A stretch of DNA of 64,000 nucleotides from Toxonevra muliebris (taxonomy: Eukaryota > Arthropoda > Insecta > Diptera > Pallopteridae): positions 61,640,079 to 61,704,078 of the forward strand of contig OY829327.1 of the NCBI GenBank assembly GCA_963691655.1, given 5' to 3'. The notes beneath the pieces are model-generated. The model was not told where the DNA came from. It saw nothing but the letters and a program-made list of their open reading frames with translations, and made no database searches. How positions within the stretch are numbered: position 1 is the first letter of the stretch; every line of letters starts with the position of its first letter. The position numbers and the translations under genes were made by a program. Positions 57,594 to 64,000 of this stretch are shown in pieces.

Positions 57594-58836
57594 CAGGGTG
57601 ACAATTGTAAAGAAAGTGACGCAAGTTTAATACTCTGCAGCAAGCTTTGCCATTTACCGTTACTTTAATTTAAAAAGCAAATTCATTCATCATTGGCTTT
57701 GCTTTTAATTTCAATTGAATTTTTGTTATTACATTTTGAAATTTCCTTAAAAATGGACAAGGAAAATATTCGTCGTGAAATTATGAAATTTCATTTGGCA
57801 AATTATAGTAGCCGTCAAATTGCAAAGGCTTTAAATTTGTCAAGTCGTACGGTAGACCGAGCTATTATTCGATATAATGAAACTGGGGGTTTTGGAGATA
57901 GAGACCGGGGAAAATTTTCAACAGTTGCTACTACTGGTTTAACAGAAAAAATTCGTAAACGAATCAAGCGAAATCCAAGGCGCTCAATGAGAAAAATCGC
58001 TAAGTAAGTGGGAGTAAACCGTGAAACAGTGCGAATCATTGCAAAATCAAAGCTTAATCTTAAGTCGTACAAGCTCCGAAAAGCTCAAGATCTGACACAA
58101 AAAAAGATTTGCGACTGCAAAGATGCAAGGCGTTGCTACGCTCCTCCGTGTTAAAAAATGTTGAAAATATCTTGTTTACAGATGAAAAAATTTTCACGGT
58201 TGAACAACATTTCAATGCGCAAAATGACCGAATGTGGCTAACATCATCATCGCAACAAAATAGGACTGTTGGCCGAGTTCAAAAGCCAGCTTCCGTTATT
58301 ATATGGGCTGGAATTTCCGCTAATGCCAGAACCCCTCTAATATTCGTTGAAGAGGGTGTTAAAATTGACCAGGTTGTTTATCGGAGCATTTTAAATGAAC
58401 ATGTTCTTCCCTGGGCCCAAGATACATTTGGAAATGAAAACTGGACTTTCCAGCAAGATTCTGCACCTTCCCACATGGCAAAATTAACGCAAACATGGAT
58501 AAAAGACAATTTTTCTGGATTCATGGACTACTCTATTTGGAGTATTTTAGAGAGTAAGGCTTGTGCATCTCAACACCACAGTCTGGAGTCGCTGACAAAT
58601 TCATTAGAGAAAGCCTGGACTGAAATTGATCAGGAAGTCCTGCGGCGAACAGTCCTACGATTTCCGGATCGATTGAAGGCATGTGTGCAGGCTAAAGGAG
58701 GTTATATTGAATGAGGTGGGGTTCAAATGAATACTTATATATTCAGCAATGTTAACACTTAATTGTACTTAATGGAAGTACGTCCTTTTGAAAATAACTG
58801 CTGAAATGTGTGCGTCACTTTACGATTGTCACCCTG
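57594..58836 (+). mobile_element. Tc1/mariner element, complete ends, TA duplication
   Basis: 1243 bp. Ends CAGGGTGACAATTGTAAAG and CTTTACGATTGTCACCCTG are inverted repeats with one mismatch and share a further GTGACGCA block slightly inward. TA on both sides (57592-57593, 58837-58838). Encodes the transposase pseudogene within. Confidence 0.92.
57753..58714 (+). pseudogene. Tc1/mariner transposase, inactivated
   Basis: Begins MDKENIRREIMKFHLANYSS with the HTH of the first DNA-binding half, SSRTVDRAI, then GLTEKIRKRIKRNPRRSMRK. A TAA at 58003 cuts the second HTH (VGVNRETVR). A frameshift at about 58100 follows. The catalytic part is open from 58109: FTDEKIF (D1), SVIIWAGISA, WTFQQDSAPSHMAK (D2). 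The third catalytic segment, normally SPDLNPLDYSIW, is shortened to FMDYSIW, an in-frame loss of about 12 residues that removes the aspartate. Confidence 0.88.
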
Positions 58837-58941
58837 TATATATATATTTTGTTTTTGTTGGAACAGACAAAAGAAGTATTTAAGAATACAGCACTCAGAC
58901 AAGTTTTACGTCCATTGTACTATATCCTGTGTTCCCTTTTG

Positions 58942-59715
58942 CTATTCTTTAAATCTACCAGATTTATTAATAAATCTTAGCAGATCCTGCGGTGTTAGAG
59001 AGCTCAGGTGTTCGTCTCCCAACACTCCAGTACCAAATATGCTTACTCTGATCTGGCAGAAAGCGGGGCAGACACTAAGAAAGTGGTCCGCCGTCTCTTC
59101 ACATTCTTCCTCCAAACCACAGGAAGCACAGAAGGCACTAGCTCCTAGGCCAATCATATGCAAATGTTTGGCCCAAGAGAAATGACCTGTATATAATCCC
59201 ACCAGCTGCCTACACCTCTTTCTGTTAAGTGATAACAGAAAGTCTGTTAGACGCTTCGAGATAACAGGTAACATGGTCTTTGTCTGTATAAAGCCCCTCA
59301 GGTCCTCCCATTTACGATTGTGGGTCAAGTCGACCCACTCATTAATGGTGGTCTTGATGGCTGTAGACGACAAAGAGAGTACAGGTCTCGGCCCAGGAAA
59401 CCAGTTGCGTTTAAGCCTACAGATGGCCTTGACAGCCTCTCCTTTAGCAAAAATATCAAGGGGTGGTAAGTTGAGCAATGCATCCAAGGATGGGCCAGGT
59501 GTTGTAGGAAAAGCTCCCGTAGAGCAAATGGCCACAGTCCTTTGAAGTCTGGCAAGAGCTTTCCTAACGCTGTCAACATTAAGTCTGCTCCACCAGACTA
59601 TGGATGCATAGGTGATGATGGGTCGAATCATAGCCTTATAAAGCCATAAGACTTTATAAGGTGATAAGCCCCATGTTTTGCCAAAAATAGCCTTACATTG
59701 ACAAAAAACTGCCAA
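58942..59715 (-). pseudogene. ORF2 C-terminal region, RNase H deleted
   Basis: Contains the RT thumb (VLWLYKAMIRPIITYASIVW), a FPTTPGPSLDALLNLPPLDI block, then LSLNRKRCRQLVGLYTGHF and the finger CASCGLEEECEETADHFLSV followed by CPAF. The RNase H that related LOA elements carry between IKTTINEW and the LSLNRKR block is missing. The frame is open for 257 codons. Confidence 0.8.
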
Positions 59716-60931
59716 TGCAGCTCAACATGAGAACGCCAAAGAAGTTTGGTATCTAGAGTGACTCCTAGATATTTCACTTCTTGGGATAGCTGAATAGTGA
59801 TTCCTCTGAGTACTGGTAAAACGAGACCATCAACTTTCCTTCTCCTGGTGAAAAGAATAACACCAGTTTTAAGAGGGTTAACCGATAGCCCGTTTGAGCA
59901 ACACCAAGAGTCAATCATATTCAGGGCAGGGCTTTCCTACAAACATACCCGACCGATTGGCGCGTAATTAAGCAGGCAACGTCATCGGCATAGGCCTGTG
60001 TGTAGATACCCGACTCATTTTGGGAAACAAGCAGAGAGTCAACCAGCAGACACCACAGCAGTGGAGAGAGTACGCCCCTTGGGGACATCCTCTATTCACG
60101 CCACAAGTCACAGATTGACCACAATCAGCTTGAACCATCATAAGTCTATGTGACAGCATTGAGCGTATCCAGTTAACAAGAACCAGATCCACTCCATGCT
60201 GAACTGCTGCATTGCACATGCCGTCAAAAGTCGCGTTGTCAAAAGCTCCCTCAATATCAACAAAAATACCAATAGTGTATTCTTTCCTATTGAGGGCCCG
60301 CTCAATCCGACCTAGCAGATTTTGCAGGGTCGTCTCACAAGATTTTCCACATTGGTAAGCATGCTGAAATGAAGAGAGACGATGTAACAATAACGACTCA
60401 CTACGGATGCGGTGTTCAACACAGCGCTCAAGACATTTTAGTAATTGGTCTAAAGCTTTTGGGATTGGTATAGTTGTCCTTTCCAATTTTTGGAATGAAT
60501 ACAACTTTTACCAACCTCCATTGTTGAGGTATGTGAGCGAGAGCCAAACTGGAGATGAAGATCTTCTTCAAAACCGGTACCAATTGCACCATACCCTCTT
60601 TCAGAGCAACTGGGAGTATACCATTCGGACCCGGCGATTTGAAGCTGTCAAAAGAAGCAATAGCAAACCTAATCGCATCTTCATTCGCCACTGTCCTGGT
60701 AACCCACCAGTTACACTGCGAAACTGTCGAACTAATCCTCTCCGCTTCCGGAAAAGTGAGATGAGTAACAACAGAGACCTGATTGCCCGGAAAGTGAGAT
60801 CCCAGCATTAAGCTGAACATCTCACTTTTTGATTCCGTGCAAGTGCCATCAGATTTTTTGAGTGAACACATTCGGTTGGCTTGCCCCTTTTTGAGGATTT
60901 TCGCCAACCTATGTCTGAAACATAGTTTCAA
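59628..60931 (-). pseudogene. LOA/R1-group reverse transcriptase, frameshifted
   Basis: From 60931 down: ASFDSFKSPGPNGILPVALK, RLVKVVFIPKIGKDNYTNPK, FRPITKMS; a frameshift at about 60470; CLERCVEHRI, FQHAYQCGKSCETTLQ, VDIEGAFDNATFD, GVNRGCPQG; a second frameshift at about 60080; then TQAYADDVACLIT with an intact YADD box at about 59965-60005. The block LSVNPLKTGVILFTRRRKV and YLGVTLDTKLLWRSHV follow. Confidence 0.88.
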
Positions 60932-61237
60932 TATCTCTGCAGAAATTTCTAAAGGAAGCCCTTTTCGAATCTCGAATTAGCTTTTTATACTCCTTCTGCT
61001 TTTGACGATATAGAGCCCAGTGCTCATCAAGATTAGTCTTGAGAGCCCTGTTGATAAGTTTCTCAACTCAAACCGCAGGGCTTGCAACTCCTTGCTCCAC
61101 CACGGAACAGGAATTTTAGCAAGAGGTTGGCGAGGGGGACAGGCACGCTCAAAACTGGTCTGAAGAGCAGAGGTGAGATTTTCCACCGCTGCTTCCAGAC
61201 CTCGCTCGTTGCGTAGTTTAGGGGGTAGAGCACAGCT

Positions 61238-61990
61238 TCATGAAGGCAGTTCTATTCTAAACTTTGCCCAATCCGCCTTTTTCGGATTTCTTATGAGCGT
61301 TAAAGGATTAACTTCAACCCCATACTGAAACTCGATATATCTGTGGTCTGATAGAGAGTCATCTATAAGGACCTTCCAATTTGAAATTGACTGCACTAAC
61401 CTTTCATTAGAAAGAGTTAGGTCAATAATCTGCTGTCTAGTACGTGTCACAAAAGTGGGTTGATTTCCAAAGTTTTGTATGTTCAACCCAGAAGACAGGA
61501 TGTAGTTGAGAAGATGGGTCCCTCTTACGTTGCACTTGCTGCTGCCCCAGATAACATTCTGTGCATCAGCGTCACAACATAATATGAGCCCCAAATTCAT
61601 CCTCTCACAATACTCCACAAATTCAACAACCATCGCTGGCGGTGGTGGTAAAATTGCATCGTATGAAAAGTAGGCAGAAGCAAATGCAAAATGTTTCCAT
61701 TCTCGATTGTCCTGAAAACTCACCTTAGCAGCCACCATATCTTGGCCACAAAACTGACCAAGTTTGGTGATTGTAAAATGAGGAGATGCTATAAGACAGG
61801 TTCTAGGTCTATTAGAACTCTCATCATATAGAATCGTGCGCCCCCTCAACTCACCAAGTCCGCAGATGCGTCCTTTATGGACCCAAGATTCTTGGATTGT
61901 TGTTATGTGAGGTAATGTATGCAACATGGAAAGGCGTTTACATAGGAGTGCAGTAGCAGCCTTGGAATGTTGCAAATTTATCTGGTCCAC
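61238..61990 (-). pseudogene. AP-endonuclease domain of LOA/R1-group ORF2
   Basis: The frame of 250 codons starts near the ORF2 beginning: QINLQHSKAATALL (N-x-x-H-x-K-A typical), ITTIQESWVHKG (catalytic E), RPRTCLIAS, FASAYFSYD, ILCCDADAQNVIW (the DxNAHH-type motif reads DADAQN), then SLSDHRYIEF with the terminal S-D-H. Open throughout, but the linker that follows (61186-60977) is in another frame. Confidence 0.85.
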
Positions 61991-62412
61991 CGGGGTAGCC
62001 TTGCGTTATCATTGCCGGCAGCAGTAGGCATCACAGAGGTGGCGTTAATCCTTCGGAAAGTGTTAGAGCCTCCCATCTGCGCGCCCACACTGCAAGAGAT
62101 GGCAGCGCTGGCAGTATCGGTATTCGTCCTCTTTACCTGAGCGCGCCTGAAGGAAGCGGCTTTGTTTCTCTGAGGAACCTCTGCATCGGTTGCTGTAACC
62201 TCAGCAGAGAGTACCCTCTTTGAAACACTGGCCATAATTGGGCCTTCAACCAGAGTAGTGGCCGAGGCCTCCTTACGTCTGTTTATCGACCTAATCTTCC
62301 TCCATTTGCGTATCATACTGCGAGAAGGTTGTGGCCCCAGTACGCTGGCTTCTGTTGTGACGTCCTGACTCATACCTACTTCAGCCGGAGGGTTTACAGC
62401 CCCTGACACCAA
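61978..62412 (-). pseudogene. ORF1 fragment of LOA/R1-group element
   Basis: 144 codons of low-complexity, alanine/serine/arginine-rich protein, overlapping the start of ORF2 by about 13 bases. No knuckles seen. The first ATG of the original ORF1 is probably further upstream and lost; a longer Gag is expected for the family. Confidence 0.5.
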
Positions 62413-63082
62413 AGAAGAGTTGGTTGTAAAGATTACAACCCCACTCTCCCCTGGGATGCGCTCTCTGTCGTAGACTCGAGACTGAGGATTTTTCCTTTTT
62501 CGGTTTCGTTCATGCCGTTTCGTCCGGTCGCCTGCTCCGCCTGTTTACCCAGGGCGAAGCTGTGCATCCCGACGAATCAGAATACACGGCAACCTCTATA
62601 AAGAAAAGGGGAAGGGAAGGTCGAACGTGGTAGCGCCCCATACCACAGCAATGCCACCGTTACTCTCTGAGGCGGCCAGGTATCATAGATGCTCCGTAAA
62701 AAGACAGCCTAATATTTTTTTAACACTGGAGAAACCAACGGAAGCGGATCCACCATAATGATTGCATCAAATTAATTAAATTTAATGTATTCAGATAGCT
62801 GACTCGCCACTGTTGGCGTTCCAGGGTTACTCTCCTAGCTGCCAAAATATCCAACAGGCATGGGTCGCACAACACCTTGGATTAGGGAAGGCTTTGCATA
62901 AGAGGGTGTGCTCCCTCCGCCTGGACTGTTTTAGCCAGTTACATATCAGAAATCAGATATGCAACTGTTTCCAGCCGTCACCACGTGGAGGTGATAGACC
63001 AAACTTCCACCAGATCACTCAATTACGGCACGTATCGAAATACATGTTGGTCCCCTTGAGTGACTGACAGCCCGACAGGCCA

Positions 63083-64000
63083 TATTGATATATATATATC
63101 AATATGATATATGATATTCATTATATGATATACTTTGTTTTGATTCACATTATTATATGTACATTATTGGAAAGAAATACTTTTATTTGGCGTTGCCTTT
63201 AAACAATTTAAATTTATCATTTGTGACTTAAGAACAAATTTTAGTGCAATAAACATTAATAAAGCTCAATATGAGGCTATACAATAAACTGTCAATATAT
63301 GTACATATGAAAATCATTTTTGCTTTTTTCCATATTTTTCAGGGAAATATTTGATTTTATTACAAAAGTTTTTAGTTTATCATAAAATTTAACCGTTTGT
63401 GATGATGTTCGTTCATCGCAACCGAATAGGGTCGTTTGTGGAGAATGTTTTTTGTTTATAGTGAAAGAATTGAACCGTTTATGATGAATAAATGTTCGTT
63501 CATGGCAACCGAATACAGTCGTTTATGATAAATAAATATTCGTTCACCATGAAAACATTTCATGAACGAAGTTCGTTTGGTAAAAATTTCGTTTCTTAGG
63601 AACGAATTTTTTCTTTGCGTGCATAAATATTATTAACAAAAAATGTCCGTTAACCAAATAATGGGAAACAATCAACTTTCAAAATTGTTGATGTATACGT
63701 AACTCTCGTATCTATTCAGTTTTTCGCGGTATTATACTGTTTTTTAGACTCATAAACCGCATACCGCGTTTTTTCTAAAATACCTCGTTTGTACTAAGAA
63801 AAAAAATTTAATTTTTTAACGCTTCAAAATTCAAATTTGTCAATCAGAGAGAACAATGGCAATACGTTGCGAGTATACTTTTGATAGAAGTGGAAACATT
63901 GAAGGCGATTCTGATCGTCGAATGTAATATACATGCGTTGTTTTCTAAAAATACCTCATAACAAAGCCGGAACTGCTTCGTTAAATTTTCTTCAAAAGAC
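63083..64000. other. AT-rich tail with palindromic AT and 85-bp diverged repeats
   Basis: 63085-63130 is a TATATATCAATATGATATATG-like palindromic run. Words AACCGTTTRTGATGA...GTTCGTTCATNGCAACCGAATA recur at about 63391 and 63474 with part of a third copy to 63550. No gene called. Confidence 0.5.

Larger units (their letters stand above)
58930..63082 (-). mobile_element. LOA/R1-group non-LTR element, near full length but degraded
   Basis: 4.15 kb reading from 63082 (5') to about 58930 (3'). The 5' UTR is homologous to 21015-21330. ORF1 remains lie at 62412-61978, endonuclease at 61990-61238, RT at 60931-59628, and the C-terminal zinc-knuckle region ends at 58942. RNase H is deleted. A different family from the 21-25 kb fragments at protein level but with related 5' UTR. 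Confidence 0.85.

Noticed and set aside
63085..63130. AT palindrome as a replication origin or cruciform
   Set aside because: A simple AT-rich run at the edge of a retrotransposon insertion; nothing else supports a function.

Overview
This is an AT-rich eukaryotic window that looks like a repeat-dense stretch of a higher-fly (Diptera) genome. It shows spliced genes with short introns, BEL/Pao, LOA/R1-group, Jockey-type, hAT, piggyBac and Tc1/mariner elements, and no bacterial signals. The species cannot be named from the sequence. Only about 1 kb looks like host coding sequence. The rest is mostly transposable elements, many nested or broken, plus unassigned AT-rich DNA.

Region by region. 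(1) 1-7801: a repeat called here TE-A, followed by the upstream region of a ZNF830-like gene, is present twice in tandem at about 99.5% identity (copy 1 at 1-3723, copy 2 at 4888-6945). Only copy 2 runs into the intact gene (6918-7782). That gene is interrupted by a 76-nt intron with textbook U12-type AT-AC signals. (2) 7988-11650: a 3.7-kb structure with inverted arms of about 415 bp and internal degenerate repeats, hosting a hAT MITE and two copies of a 76-bp foldback. (3) 11.6-21 kb: relics of TE-A, Tc1, Jockey and hAT, with a hAT-type element (16632-18943, perfect 8-bp target duplication) that itself carries another hAT MITE with its own perfect 8-bp duplication. (4) 21-27 kb: three truncated LOA/R1-group non-LTR fragments in opposing orientations. 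(5) 27-36.7 kb: mostly no genes; small MITEs near 30-31 kb, a foldback-type element B at 32.6-34.6 kb, and an unexplained cluster of a GCGTTACTTACGTTTCA motif. (6) 36688-41853: a BEL/Pao LTR retrotransposon with near-identical LTRs, a CATGG target duplication and a tRNA-Phe primer site, but broken ORFs. (7) 42-47.8 kb: mariner-type relic, second copy of element B, piggyBac relic. (8) 49.66-49.90 kb: two in-phase putative exons of an unrecognised host gene. (9) 50.8-53.2 kb: Jockey/CR1-type RT split by a mariner. (10) 53.5-64 kb: full-length TE-A, a piggyBac transposase pseudogene, a complete but dead Tc1-type element, a long LOA/R1-group element, and AT-rich tail repeats.

The host gene content is one complete gene and possibly two internal exons of another. 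No transposon here appears able to move by itself: every transposase or polymerase ORF I could read carries stops, frameshifts, deletions or lost catalytic residues. No CRISPR, rRNA or tRNA gene was seen.
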